A stretch of DNA of 64,000 nt from Caprella mutica (lineage: Eukaryota; Arthropoda; Malacostraca; Amphipoda; Caprellidae), in assembly GCA_947561585.1 (NCBI GenBank), contig CANNZV010000839.1:186001-250000 (forward strand). The letters are read 5' to 3'. The notes under the pieces are model-generated. The model was not told where the DNA came from, ran no database searches, and saw only the letters and a list, made by a program, of their open reading frames with translations. This document shows positions 10,684 through 22,196 of the stretch, piece by piece; position 1 is the stretch's first letter, and each line of letters starts with the position of its first letter. The position numbers were made by a program, and so were the translations under genes.

Positions 10684-13600
10684 GGGTAGAGTCGCAGATA
10701 CCGATCACTTAGAGATAGCGATCAATTGGGGTTTAAAAAAGATATATAACGATAGTCGAGTGTTGAAAGTGGAGCAAGGTGAGTTGCCATTAAGGTGGAG
10801 TAATACTAAACCGATATTAAACACTCACAGACACTTTTAAGCATACTAGAATTATCCAAGGTGATTTCTATTTCTTTGATCGAAAATTTTAGCCAAAAAT
10901 ATCAAATTTGGTTAGGAAATATATTAGAAAATAGCTAAATATGGCAAAGTTTTCGCGCTTCTTGCGCCAATTATGTTTGTTTTGATTCTACAGGAGTGTT
11001 GCCATATGAATATGACGTGTTTCCCGCTAAATTCTTGCTCTTAATATATTTTACCATGTGATCGATAACTGAAAGGAATAATAGTTAATCTCACATATAT
11101 CGATATCTAGTGATCGGTATCCGAAAATATTTTGAGTTAACGATATATGCTTTAAATGTGAATACATCCTTTTTGGAACTTTACATTGTCATAATATTAT
11201 TCTAAATTAGTAATGCTGTATATAATTTACCACTGTATTAATAAAGAAACTGAACTGATCGGTATCTGAAAGTCCTTTCAATTATCGATTATTACTATTT
11301 TTTCTATGTATTGATCCATCCAACTATGGTTGGACCATGCTAAGTACGTTAGTAAGTAAGTACATTAGTAAGTAAGTACGTTAGTAAGTAAGTACGTTAG
11401 TAAGTAAGTACATTAGTAAGTAAGTACGTTAGTAAGTAAGTACATTAGTAAGTAAGTACGTTAGTAAGTAAGTACATTAGTAAGTAAGTACGTTAGTAAG
11501 TAAGTACGTTAGTAAGTAAGTACGATAGTAAGTAAGTACTTTAGTAAGTAAGTACGTTAGTAAGTAAGTACGTTAGTAAGTAAGTACGTTAGTAAGTAAG
11601 TACGTTAGTAAGTAAGTACGTTAGTAAGTAAGTACGTTAGTAAGTAAGTACGTTAGTAAGTAAGTACGTTAGTAAGTAAGTACGTTAGTAAGTAAGTACG
11701 TTAGTAAGTAAGTACGTTAGTAAGTAAGTACATTAGTAAGTACGTTAGTAAGTAAGTACGTTAGTAAGTAAGTACGTTAGTAAGTAAGTACGTTAGTAAG
11801 TAAGTACATTAGTAAGTAGGTACGTTAGTAAGTAAGTACATTAGTAAGTAAGTACATTAGTAAGTAAGTACGTTAGTAAGTAAGTACGTTAGTAAGTAAG
11901 TACGTTAGTAAGTAAGTACGTTAGTAAGTAAGTACGTTAGTAAGTAAGTACGTTAGTAAGTAAGTACGTTAGTAAGTAAGTACATTAGTAAGTAGGTACG
12001 TTAGTAAGTAAGTACATTAGTAAGTAAGTACATTAGTAAGTAAGTACGTTAGTAAGTAAGTACGTTAGTAAGTAAGTACGTTAGTAAGTAAGTACGTTAG
12101 TAAGTAAGTACGTTAGTAAGTAAGTACGTTAGTAAGTAAGTACGTTAATAAGTAAGTACGTTAGTAAGTAAGTACATTAGTAAGTAAGTACGTTAGTAAG
12201 TAAGTACGTTAGTAAGTAAGTAGTTAGTAAGTAAGTACGTTAGTAAGTAAGTACGTTAGTAAGTAAGTACGTTAGTAAGTAAGTACGTTAGTAAGTAAGT
12301 ACGTTAGTAAGTAAGTACATTAGTAAGTGAGTACGTTAGTAAGTAAGTACATTAGTAAGTAAGTACATTAGTAAGTAAGTACATTAGTAAGTAAGTACAT
12401 TAGTAAGTAAGTACATTAGTAAGTAAGTACGTTAGTAAGTAAGTACGTTAGTAAGTAAGTACATTAGTAAGTAAGTACGTTAGTAAGTAAGTACGTTAGT
12501 AAGTAAGTACGTTAGTAAGTAAGTACGTTAGTAAGTAAGTACGTTAGTAAGTAAGTACGTTAGTAAGTAAGTACATTAGTAAGTAAGTACGTTAGTAAGT
12601 AAGTACGTTAGTAAGTAAGTACGTTAGTAAGTAAGTATGTTAGTAAGTAAGTACATTAGTAAGTAAGTACATTAGTAAGTAAGTACGTTAGTAAGTAAGT
12701 ACATTAGTAAGTAAGTACGTTAGTAAGTAAGTACGTTAGTAAGTAAGTACGTTAGTAAGTAAGTACGTTAGTAAGTAAGTACGTTAGTAAGTAAGTACGT
12801 TAGTAAGTAAGTACGTTAGTAAGTAAGTACGTTAGTAAGTAAGTACGTTAGTAAGTAAGTACGTTAGTAAGTAAGTACGTTAGTAAGTAAGTACATTAGT
12901 AAGTAGGTACGTTAGTAAGTAAGTACATTAGTAAGTAAGTACATTAGTAAGTAAGTACGTTAGTAAGTAAGTACGTTAGTAAGTAAGTACGTTAGTAAGT
13001 AAGTACGTTAGTAAGTAAGTACGTTAGTAAGTAAGTACGTTAGTAAGTAAGTACGTTAATAAGTAAGTACGTTAGTAAGTAAGTACATTAGTAAGTAAGT
13101 ACGTTAGTAAGTAAGTACGTTAGTAAGTAAGTAGTTAGTAAGTAAGTACGTTAGTAAGTAAGTACGTTAGTAAGTAAGTACGTTAGTAAGTAAGTACGTT
13201 AGTAAGTAAGTACGTTAGTAAGTAAGTACATTAGTAAGTGAGTACGTTAGTAAGTAAGTACATTAGTAAGTAAGTACATTAGTAAGTAAGTACATTAGTA
13301 AGTAAGTACATTAGTAAGTAAGTACATTAGTAAGTAAGTACGTTAGTAAGTAAGTACGTTAGTAAGTAAGTACATTAGTAAGTAAGTACGTTAGTAAGTA
13401 AGTACGTTAGTAAGTAAGTACGTTAGTAAGTAAGTACGTTAGTAAGTAAGTACGTTAGTAAGTAAGTACGTTAGTAAGTAAGTACATTAGTAAGTAAGTA
13501 CGTTAGTAAGTAAGTACGTTAGTAAGTAAGTACGTTAGTAAGTAAGTATGTTAGTAAGTAAGTACATTAGTAAGTAAGTACATTAGTAAGTAAGTACGTT

Positions 13601-14265
13601 AGTAAGTAAGTACATTAGTAAGTAAGTACGTTAGTAAGTAAGTACGTTAGTAAGTAAGTACGTTAGTAAGTAAGTACGTTAGTAAGTAAGTACGTTAGTA
13701 AGTAAGTACGTTAGTAAGTAAGTACGTTAGTAAGTAAGTACGTTAGTAAGTAAGTACGTTAATTATTATAAATATGTTTCTACTACCTAACTGATAGTGT
13801 CGAAAATAATAGTTTTTTATTTTACCTATGGATTGAAAACCTATTTTGCTAACAATTAAACTGAATTAGAATGGTCTGTATCCATTAAATGTATTAGAAA
13901 TTATCATTAATTTCTATTAATGAACTTTACTACAAAGGTCTGTAATGAATCATTTATTTTAAGACGTTCTGATAACAATATTAGAGTCATTCGTTTAAAG
14001 AGAAGTAGTGTATCGGTATCTCAAAATTAACTGCGAACTGATCGGTAACTCTGAATATCGCAGTTTTTCATTGCAAGTTTTCGATCGGCCATATTTCAAT
14101 ATACATAATACATATGCTATTTCCGCATTTTATGATATAAATCGCATCAGGCAACCTTTAAATTCAATTTCATCGATGTAAACAATACGCCAGTATCGCT
14201 CTGAACAGAATTGTGAGTTCTTGTATGATACCATGTCTAAGTGATCGGTATCTGAGACTCTACCC
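10684..14265. mobile_element. TA-flanked 3.6-kb element carrying a 16-bp satellite
   Basis: The ends are inverted repeats of 30 bp with one mismatch: left 10,684-10,713 begins GGGTAGAGTCGCAGATACCG, and right 14,236-14,265 ends CGGTATCTGAGACTCTACCC. TA lies directly outside both ends (10,682-10,683 and 14,266-14,267), the usual target duplication of Tc1/mariner-type elements. The flanks together resemble an uninterrupted copy of the neighbouring mosaic repeat (GGAATA joined to AATAGGTATAGCTAAAAATC). The interior has no transposase. It consists of AT-rich arms with repeated GATCGGTATCTGA-like motifs and the long satellite at 11,337-13,760. It is a non-autonomous element. Confidence 0.85.
11337..13760. 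repeat. 16-bp minisatellite (GTACGTTAGTAAGTAA)n, ~150 copies
   Basis: Nearly perfect tandem 16-mers over 2.4 kb. The main variant is GTACATTAGTAAGTAA; rarer marks are TAGGTAC, TTAATAAG, AAGTAGTTAG (1-bp loss), GTATGTTAG and AAGTGAG. The rare marks recur at a fixed distance of 911 bp (for example 11,995 and 12,906; 12,147 and 13,058), so the array contains a block duplication of about 57 units. A shorter 176-bp (11-unit) repetition links 11,819 and 11,995. Confidence 0.95.
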
Positions 14266-14267
14266 TA

Positions 14268-14930
14268 AATAGGTATAGCTAAAAATCGACCACCTTGGGT
14301 CTGGGACCTTGGCTAGAATATTATTATCAGACACAGAGGGGAAAAATTCTGAAAAAATACATTCTGACCTAAATTCTAGGAATAATTAGTAGAGTTCATC
14401 GCCAAGTCCCGGTCTGTATTTGGTGCAAAAAATTCCACTGACTTTTTACAGAAAGCACCTATTTTTCGGTGGAATTTACCACGAAATACAGACTGGGAGT
14501 CTGGGCCAAGCCCAAATACAGACCGAGTTTTCATCTAAGTTAGCCTATCAAATTTAATTCAGAGTTCAGATTGCCAAATACAGACTGAGTAATGGAAAAA
14601 TTATGAATTTATAAGAGTATGGAAGCAAGACCCAGATTGTATTTGGTGGTAAATTTCAAAGATATCTCGAGAGATAGCTTCAATTTCTCTAATAAAAAAA
14701 TTCCTGCAATGATGGAGGATATTTAGCTAGGTAGATATTAGGTAATTCATATACCTAGGTATTACCATTAATTTTTGGAGGAGAAACTGGAAAAATGTTG
14801 AAGGACTAGGTACCTAGACAAATTGATGAAAAATGTTGGCAGCTACCTACCTATTTACTACCTATCAGATTTTTGAAAAAATCAGAGTAGTTCAGTGCAC
14901 CAAATACAAACTGGAGCAAGACACATACAC
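14268..14930. repeat. Mosaic repeat family, right of the TIR element
   Basis: Continues the family seen at 8.7-10.7 kb: GGTCTGTATTTGGTGCAAAA near 14,410, ACCACGAAATACAGACTGGG near 14,480, CAAATACAGACTGAG near 14,570, and an inverted run ending CACCAAATACAAACTGGAGC at about 14,920. No coding content is visible. Confidence 0.6.
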
Positions 14931-15804
14931 ACATTTAACTAGTACACTGAATAGGTTACAGGTATGATGATGATGGTATGTATCACCGTATCATGACTGC
15001 TTATTTATCTGGTTGATCTGAAAAATTTGTGGAACACCTCTCTGAAAGGTGTTCATTCAATGAGTGCACATCAACATTATTTTCAGTGTTGTTTTCATAA
15101 TATTCTCACTTTGTTCAATGACAGGGTTACCTATTGTCTTGGGAGTCCGAGGACAGACCGAGAAGAGAGGAAGAGCATTTTCACTTAAAAGTTCACTTGC
15201 AAAGTCACTACAAGATTTTTTTATTTTATAATAGTTCCTAAGAGACATAATTGCTTTTTAAATATTTTTTCTAGGTTTTAACACAAGAAGTTTTGTAGCA
15301 GATGAAGTAACACAGATCGAAATGATTCACATTGATCTCGGCTGAAAACTGAACGCTATTTCGAAAAGCGGGAAAACGGTTATAAAGCGGTGTTGCCATT
15401 CCACTGTTTATAGCATAAGAAATGTCGCAATCTACAGTTGAATAATAATTTTCTAATGACAGAGAGAAAACAAAAGAATAATATCTACGTATATTATAAA
15501 TAAATATAGTTTATATTCATTTGGATTTATAATTGTTATTTATTCTGTCATGTTTCACCCTATTTTTTCCGAAAACTAACACTGACTGTAAATTGCAGGA
15601 ATTCGGATAGGTTAGCAGTGTTGCAGCTTCATTGTTTTTAAACAAAGAAATGACGCAATATCCCTTTTTGAATAATTGTATAACAAAACAGGTACCTAAA
15701 GAAATAAAAAAAGATGTATACGTTAATTATCTAGTTGTTATTTATTAACTATTATTTTCTAAATATTACCTATCTGATAATTTAGTTTCAGCTATTATAT
15801 TTCA
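14931..15804. other. No gene seen
   Basis: AT-rich with a 63-codon minus-strand open frame at 15,057-15,248 that has no recognisable domain and no splice context. Nothing else is supportable. Confidence 0.45.
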
Positions 15805-16248
15805 AGAGTCACTGTGATGATGTACTATCAGAGAAAAGAGTCACTGTGATGATGTACTATCAGAGAAAAGAGTCACTTTGATGATGTACTATCAGAGAAA
15901 AGAGTCACTGTGATGATGTACTATCAGAGAAAAGAGTCACTGTGATGATGTACTATCAGAGAAAAGAGTCACTGTGATGATGTACTATCAGAGAAAAGAG
16001 TCACTGTGATAATGTACTATCAGAGAAAAGAGTCACTGTGATGGTGTACTATCAGAGAAAAGAGTCACTGTGATGGTGTACTATCAGAGAAAAGAGTCAC
16101 TGTGATGGTGTACTATCAGAGAAAAGAGTCACTGTGATGATGTACAATCAGAGAAAAGAGTCACTGCGATGGTGTACTATCAGAGAAAAGAGTCACTGTG
16201 ATGATGTACTATAAGAGAAAAGAGACCATGTGATAATGTACTATCAGA
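15805..16248. repeat. 32-bp minisatellite, ~13-14 copies
   Basis: Tandem units of GAGTCACTGTGATGATGTAC followed by TATCAGAGAAAA, period 32 bp. Variants are TTTGATGATG, TGATAATG and TGATGGTG; the last unit is degenerate (AGAGACCATGTGATAATG). Variation is by single substitutions with no length change, which suggests recent expansion. Confidence 0.95.
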
Positions 16249-17146
16249 CTACTAGAATCGCATCACTATAAAGTACCGTATGTTAAAATGCTGTTGTAAA
16301 ATTACATAATAAAATCAAGTAAATTCTCCTTGCTTACTAATGCCTGTCAGATCTTCTACTAACGTTATTAAATGATATATTATATCCCAACAAACATATG
16401 AATGTCGATTCGATGCCGTTTGCTGTCGAATTCGTAGCGCTAACGGTGGGTATCGACTTAGCAACCATTTCGACTCATAGTAGATATCAGAATGTCTGTT
16501 TCTAAATGATATCTGAATTTACACTCCGAGTAGAAACACGAAAACCTATTCATGGTTTTAACAGCATCATCTTGACGTCAGCATGTCTGTTTCCAAACGA
16601 TATATGAATTTATACTTCGACCAGAAGTGCGAAAACCGATACGTAGTTTTAAAAAATCGTTTCAAATTTGGAAATTCATTTTCTTATCTTCCTGTTTTAT
16701 AATACGTATAGAAATGTAAGAATAATTTCTATTCAATTGGATTGTAGCTTTCTATATAACATATGTAGTGCTCCCTTTAAACTATTCCCAATAATTAATA
16801 CACTTATAGGGGACTACGGCAGTTGTAAGTTTACGATTGAGCATTGGCACGCTGGTGCGATTGTGAACTGGATCAACGAAAAGTAAGCGATATTGGAACA
16901 TCGGTTGTTGAACAATGTTCCTCCAGTACTGTGAAAACGAAATGGATAACCAATCAAGTGATTTTTCGATGGCTGCATTTAATGTGATGAATCTATCTAA
17001 ACTGCTTATTGTAAATAAGCCCGGAGGGGCTCCTGAAGCTGTCATTGGTGAATAGAAGAGAAGGGGGTGGCGTCCAAAGTTGTAGTTTGGATTATGTATT
17101 GTCTATTTTATATTTACCATGTATATAGTGTTTTTAACTCTCCATG

Positions 17147-17436
17147 CAGTTTAAGAGGATAGCGCTCTACAATTACGTACGAGGTCTTAGATTTTGTGTT
17201 AGGTAGGCTCGTAGATTTCATTTAGTATCACCTCTCCTCTTCATTTCCCTCTTCCTTCCTTGAGTGCAGCCACATTACTAGGTAAGTGACAGCAATCACG
17301 GAGTAGCTTTTCAGCATCCATGAGCTTCGTGACTTTGTCCATCTAGCCACTTTCTTTTCTGACTGCTTCTTCCAGTCCCTTGTATTTCATTTCCTTTTGA
17401 CGTCAGCGACATGGCCTCTGGTTAAACCTCTACTTA
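17147..17436 (+). repeat. R290 interspersed repeat, copy a
   Basis: One of six copies of a ~290-bp sequence (others near 37.9, 39.5, 41.7, 47.1 and 63.0 kb). Shared landmarks in this orientation are TTTAAGAGGATAGCGC, GAGGTCTTAGATTTTGTGTT, AGGTAGGCTCGTAG, CACCTCTCCTCTTCATTTYC, CATCCATGAGC, CTTCCAGTCCCTTGTATTTC, TTTTGACGTCAGCGA and GGTTAAACCTCTAC. It has no tRNA-like promoter that I can see. The ends share a weak TTTAA(A/G)AGG inverted match, so it may be a MITE or a SINE-like retroposon. Confidence 0.7.
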
Positions 17437-17473
17437 ACGTCAATAATTAAAAGTTGGTGGGCTATTTAACATG

Positions 17474-17693
17474 TTCCATTTTAGAGTAAATTCTCTGTTA
17501 TCGGACGGTTCCACATTTTCGAATATGTAAGAAATAAATATAATAATTATCATTATTAAATTCTTACCTAAATTGGTATCCATGATACCAGTACGTAAAA
17601 TACAAGTTTAGAAATAGAAATTAATACATAAATAATTTTTCTACGTAAAATGCGGAACCCCATATCCGATAACTTGAGCTTTCACCTAGTGCC
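17474..17693. mobile_element. MITE, GTTATCGGACGGTTCCAC family
   Basis: The left arm reads CTGTTATCGGACGGTTCCAC and the right arm GCGGAACCCCATATCCGATA followed by ACTTGAG, an imperfect inverted repeat enclosing ~150 bp of AT-rich DNA. It matches the better-preserved element at 55,903-56,066. Partial right ends of the same family occur near 10,190 and 17,930. Confidence 0.6.
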
Positions 17694-18850
17694 AAAAGCT
17701 GCAAATGAGACTATTAAAATTCAGTGATTCACATTATAGATCATCAAACTTAAAGTGATAATCGGACTCAATAAATCTATATATAATAACTACCTATTAT
17801 TTAACTTTTATTTCAAATGGTATCATACCTTCAGCTATTATGTTACTAATTAAATAGTGGTTTAATAATAATGATTATATTTTCCTTTATCACGTGTTCA
17901 AAAAAATATAGACCCTATTAATAACTTGGAACATATACCCTATTGCTAAAAATATTTCACAGAGCACAAAATTCCTGATTGTTCAATGAAACACAATTAT
18001 ATAAGTCAAAATATCAGACTAATTACTCAACTATTATGACCTATATTTACTGAGTGAGAGTTAATCTATGGTCAAATTTTAATTAATGCATTCATTACTT
18101 TGAACTTTCATCACAGAGCTTTCATCTTTATTCTAAGTCGTGGCCTCTAAACATTTTCTTTAATTTGAACTCATAGAGAACCAAATTTTTAAGGAGTTAC
18201 AATTTTATAAAAATATGACCAACTCATTACTATTTGTAATAAGAATAAGTTGTGATTTTGGTTATAAAAGCGGTGCTTGTATATATTGTTCTATTCACTT
18301 TAAAATATCTTCAAGTATCTCCGGGTAGTTTAATATCAAAAATTTTTTAGTCAAATGCATTCACGGTGGCAAAGTGACAGAGCTACAGGCACGACGATGG
18401 TTGGACCCACGAACGATACCCGGACACGTCACTTCATTTCTTCCCATTTAATTTATATATAACATTATGTAAAATTAATCAAATTGATATGCATCTAAAC
18501 GTACAGTACGTTATATCATTGAAGTAAAGGTTTTCAATTTTAATTTATTTATTTATTGGATGCAAGTGGATATCGTTTCGAAGCATATTAGATATATAAT
18601 TAGGCGTCTGTTCGATGGAGAATCCCTATGTATGTTGGATGTCGTAATTTATCTTTCTATTCAACGCTGTATAACGGTATCGCTTCGATGCCAAATATAC
18701 TTGATGTGATGCGGTTTAGCGGTGCAAACGGATATCGGTTTGATGTCTACTTGATGTCACCATGTCTAATTTGTTACTGGTATTCGATGTCGGAAGAGAG
18801 GTTTCACAGAGTCGTATAGACATCGAATAGATACATTCATGTTTGCTGGG

Positions 18851-19552
18851 ATGTTACTAGTGTATTTTCCCGTTAAAAATAACGTGTTTCAAAGTTTCAA
18901 TTTTGGCTCTTAACCCGTTAAAAGTGTACTCTCTCATTGAAATAAAAACATAAGAATTAAATAATTAAATTTAATCCCGTGCGTATCATGATTACATTAT
19001 TATTAATAATTTTCAAAATATTTATATTTTTCTATAAACTCCAAAATGAAGAAAAAATTTCTCTGCATTATTATTATTTTAGCAGTCTGTATTCATGATA
19101 CAGCTTGCCATAAAGAAATTTAATTGTTAGTTAATGTTTTTAGATAGGAGAAATTACGGACAAAAAAAAATATAAATAAATAAATAAGCAAATAAGTAAA
19201 TAAGTAAATAAATGTTTCTGGGGTTTTATTATATAGGTGGGATTTACATTACTAGTGTACCGGTGCCCGTCATAAATGACGGCATTTATTAAGTGCTCAA
19301 AATCTCACACTACAGTTTCTCACAAATAGATAATATTGTTCAATGGCAATTATATTTATAGTTGAAGCGTATACACTTTACTTATCTTCTTTATTTAAAA
19401 AAAAAAAACATTTATGTACAAAATCTCGTAGCCACTTTACGAATTTCATCTAAATGAACATTGATTATTATTTCTAAAGAAGTTACAAACAAAAAAAAAT
19501 TATATATAAATCTTCACATATTGCTCATTATTAAATAAGGGGATAAAACAGG
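18851..19552. other. No gene seen; short AAAT-type simple repeat
   Basis: AT-rich sequence with a simple A/T-rich repeat (AAATAAATAAGTAAAT type) at about 19,165-19,212 and an A-run near 19,400. No open frame or transposon end was found. Confidence 0.5.
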
Positions 19553-21782
19553 CAATGTTCATCCGCTGTGTCACAGAATTGGTGAATGAACAATATAATT
19601 CACATTAGTTATAGAGGTTCGTCCGATATTGTACCAACATTGATGGATGACCTACTAAATTCAAAATATTAATCTATGTTCGTACGATGTTGTACCAACA
19701 TTGGTGAATGACCTACCTAATTCACTGTTATTCGATGCTTTCCGATGTTGTTCCAACGTTGTTGAATGACCTATTAATTTCAAATTGTTATTCGATGTTT
19801 GTCTGATGTTGTACGAACGTTGTTGAATGACCTACTAATTTCAGATTGTTATTTGATGTCCATCCGATGTTGTACGAACATTGTTGAATGACCTACTAAT
19901 TTCAGATTGTTTTTTGATGTCCATCCGATGTTGTACGAACATTGCTGAATGATCTACTAATTTCAGATAGTTATTCGATGTCCATCCGATATTGTACGAA
20001 CATTGTTGAATGACCTACTAATTTCAGATTGTTATTTGATATCCATCCGATGTTGTACGAACATTGCTGAATGATCTACTAATTTCAGATACTTATTCGA
20101 TGTCCATCCGATGTTGTACGAACATTGTTGAATGACCTACTTAATTCACATTATTATTCGATGTTGGTCCGATATTGTACGAACATTGTGTAATGACCTA
20201 CTAATTTCACATTATTATTCGATGTTGGTCCGATGTTGTATGAACATTAATGAATGACCTACTAATTTCAGAATGTTATTCGATGTCCATCCGATGTTGT
20301 ACAAACATTGTTAAATGACCTACTAATTTCAGATTGTTATTTGATGTCCATCCGATGTTGTACGAACATTGCTGAATGATCTACTAATTTCAGATAGTTA
20401 TTCGATGTCCATCCGATGTTGTACGAACATTGTTGAATGACCTACTTAATTCACATTATTATTCGATGTTGGTCCGATATTGTACGAACATTGTGTAATG
20501 ACCTACTAATTTCACATTATTATTCGATGTTGGTCCGATGTTGTACGAACATTAATGAATGACCTACTAATTTCAGAATGATATTCGATGTCCATCCGAT
20601 GTTGTACGAACATTGTGTAATGACCTACTAATTTCAGATAGTTATTTGATGTCCATCCGATGTTGTACGAACATTTTGTAATGACCTACTAATTTCAGAT
20701 AGTTATTTGATGTCCATCCGATGTTGTACGAACATTGCTGAATGATCTACTAATTTCAGATTGTTATTTGATGTCCATCCGATGTTGTACGAACATTGCT
20801 GAATGATCTACTAATTTCAGATAGTTATTCGATGTCCATCCGATGTTGTACGAACATTGTTGAATGACCTACTAATTTCAGATTGTTATTTGATGTCCAT
20901 CCGATGTTGTACGAACATTGCTGAATGATCTACTAATTTCAGATAGTTATTCGATGTCCATCCGATGTTGTACGAACATTGTTGAATGACCTACTTAATT
21001 CACATTATTATTCGATGTTGGTCCGATATTGTACGAACATTGTGTAATGACCTACTAATTTCACATTATTATTCGATGTTGGTCCGATGTTGTACGAACA
21101 TTAATGAATGACCTACTAATTTCAGAATGTTATTCGATGTCCATCCGATGTTGTACGAACATTGTGTAATGACCTACTAATTTCAGATAGTTATTTGATG
21201 TCCATCCGATGTTGTACGAACATTGTGTAATGACCTACTAATTTCAGATAGTTATTTGATGTCCATCCGATGTTGTACGAACATTGCTGAATGATCTACT
21301 AATTTCAGATTGTTATTCGATGTCCATCCGATGTTGTACGAACATTGTTGAAAGACCTACTAATTTCAGATAGTTATTCGATGTCCATCCGATGTTGTAT
21401 GAACATTGTTGAATGACCTACTAATTTCAGAATGTTATTCGATGTCCATCCGATGTTTTACGAACATTGTTGAAAGACCTACTAATTTCAGATAGTTATT
21501 CGATGTCCATCTGATGTTGTACGAACATTGTTGAATGACCTACTAATTTCAGATTGTTATTTGATGTCCATCCGATGTTGTACGAACATTGCTGAATGAT
21601 CTACTTAATTCACATTGTTGTTCGATGTTCGTCCGATGTTGTGCCAACGTTAATATGTGATTGACTAAATTCACAACGTTGTATCGATGTTCGCACAACA
21701 TTGTGAAACAACAAGACGACCTTGATACAATGTTACAATGCTAATACAATGTCGTACCGACGTTGTTTTGCTGCCTGGGCGG
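19553..21782. repeat. 61-bp satellite ending in a family B terminus
   Basis: About 34 tandem units of 61 bp containing GATGTCCATCCGATGTTGTA, CGAACATTG(C/T)TGAATGA and CTACTAATTTCAGAT. Early units are diverged and later ones more uniform. Multi-unit blocks recur at 305 bp (5 units; 20,137 and 20,442) and 549 bp (9 units; 20,442 and 20,991). After 21,630 the sequence moves to CAACGTTG words and ends at 21,758-21,782 with CGACGTTGTTTTGCTGCCTG then GGCGG, the reverse complement of the start of the element at 5,247. The left boundary of this element was not identified. Confidence 0.85.
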
Positions 21783-22009
21783 TTTTCAACGTTCGTTTAA
21801 TCGAACATCATTGCTTATTTCCATTCGCATTTAAAACTTTATTTACTATGGCAAACTTGATATAGTGTTTTCAACAGAGTTAGAATTAGTCGCTTGTCAG
21901 TTATATTATGGACTTCATTTTGGAGGAATCAGTGGCTTATTGTTAAAGTTTATTCAATATCACGTTTAGATAAGATAACTTTAGTGGTCTACAGTGCATT
22001 TTTGTTTCT

Positions 22010-22165
22010 GGGATTAAGAGTGCGTTTTGGTTGCGGGATTAGGAATGCGTTTTGGTTGTAGGGATTAGGAGTGCGTTTTGGTTTTAGGGATTAGGAGTGC
22101 GTTTTGGTTATAGGGATTAGGAGTGCGTTTTAGTTATAGGGATTAGGAGTGCGTTTTGGTTGTAG
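22010..22165 (+). repeat. 26-bp tandem repeat upstream of gag
   Basis: Six units of GGGATTAGGAGTGCGTTTTG followed by GTTATA or a variant, just 5' of the SAP-domain reading frame. It probably lies in the 5' untranslated leader of the BEL/Pao element, since the first gag-like ATG is 32 bp downstream. Confidence 0.85.
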
Positions 22166-22196
22166 GATCAAGAGCTGTTGATAGATCGTGATAGGC

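Larger units (their letters stand above)
16386..18850. mobile_element. Family C element with CCCARCAAACAT inverted ends
   Basis: The left end CCCAACAAACATATGAATGT (16,386) and the right end ACATTCATGTTTGCTGGG (to 18,850) are inverted repeats, extended by ATTCGAT words on both sides. The left part has a ~95-bp tandem pair (near 16,490 and 16,580: ATGTCTGTTTC(C/T)AAA...GAT). The right part has many CGATATCG/TTCGATGTC words. The interior also holds a copy of the 290-bp repeat and a TTCCAC-family MITE, so it is a nest. A weak minus-strand frame at 16,782-17,045 has no recognised domain. No transposase was found. Confidence 0.55.

Noticed and set aside
11337..13760. CRISPR-like look of regular short repeats (also 15,805-16,248 and 32,823-33,592)
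   Set aside because: Units are directly contiguous with no spacers, and the genome is eukaryotic.
11337..13760. Telomere-type repeat
   Set aside because: The 16-mer does not match TTAGG or TTAGGG, and the array is internal and bounded by transposon ends.
5247..21782. A single 16.5-kb element bounded by the two inverted family B ends
   Set aside because: The interval contains complete unrelated elements and no large coding capacity. Two separate family B copies, each with one recognised end, is simpler.
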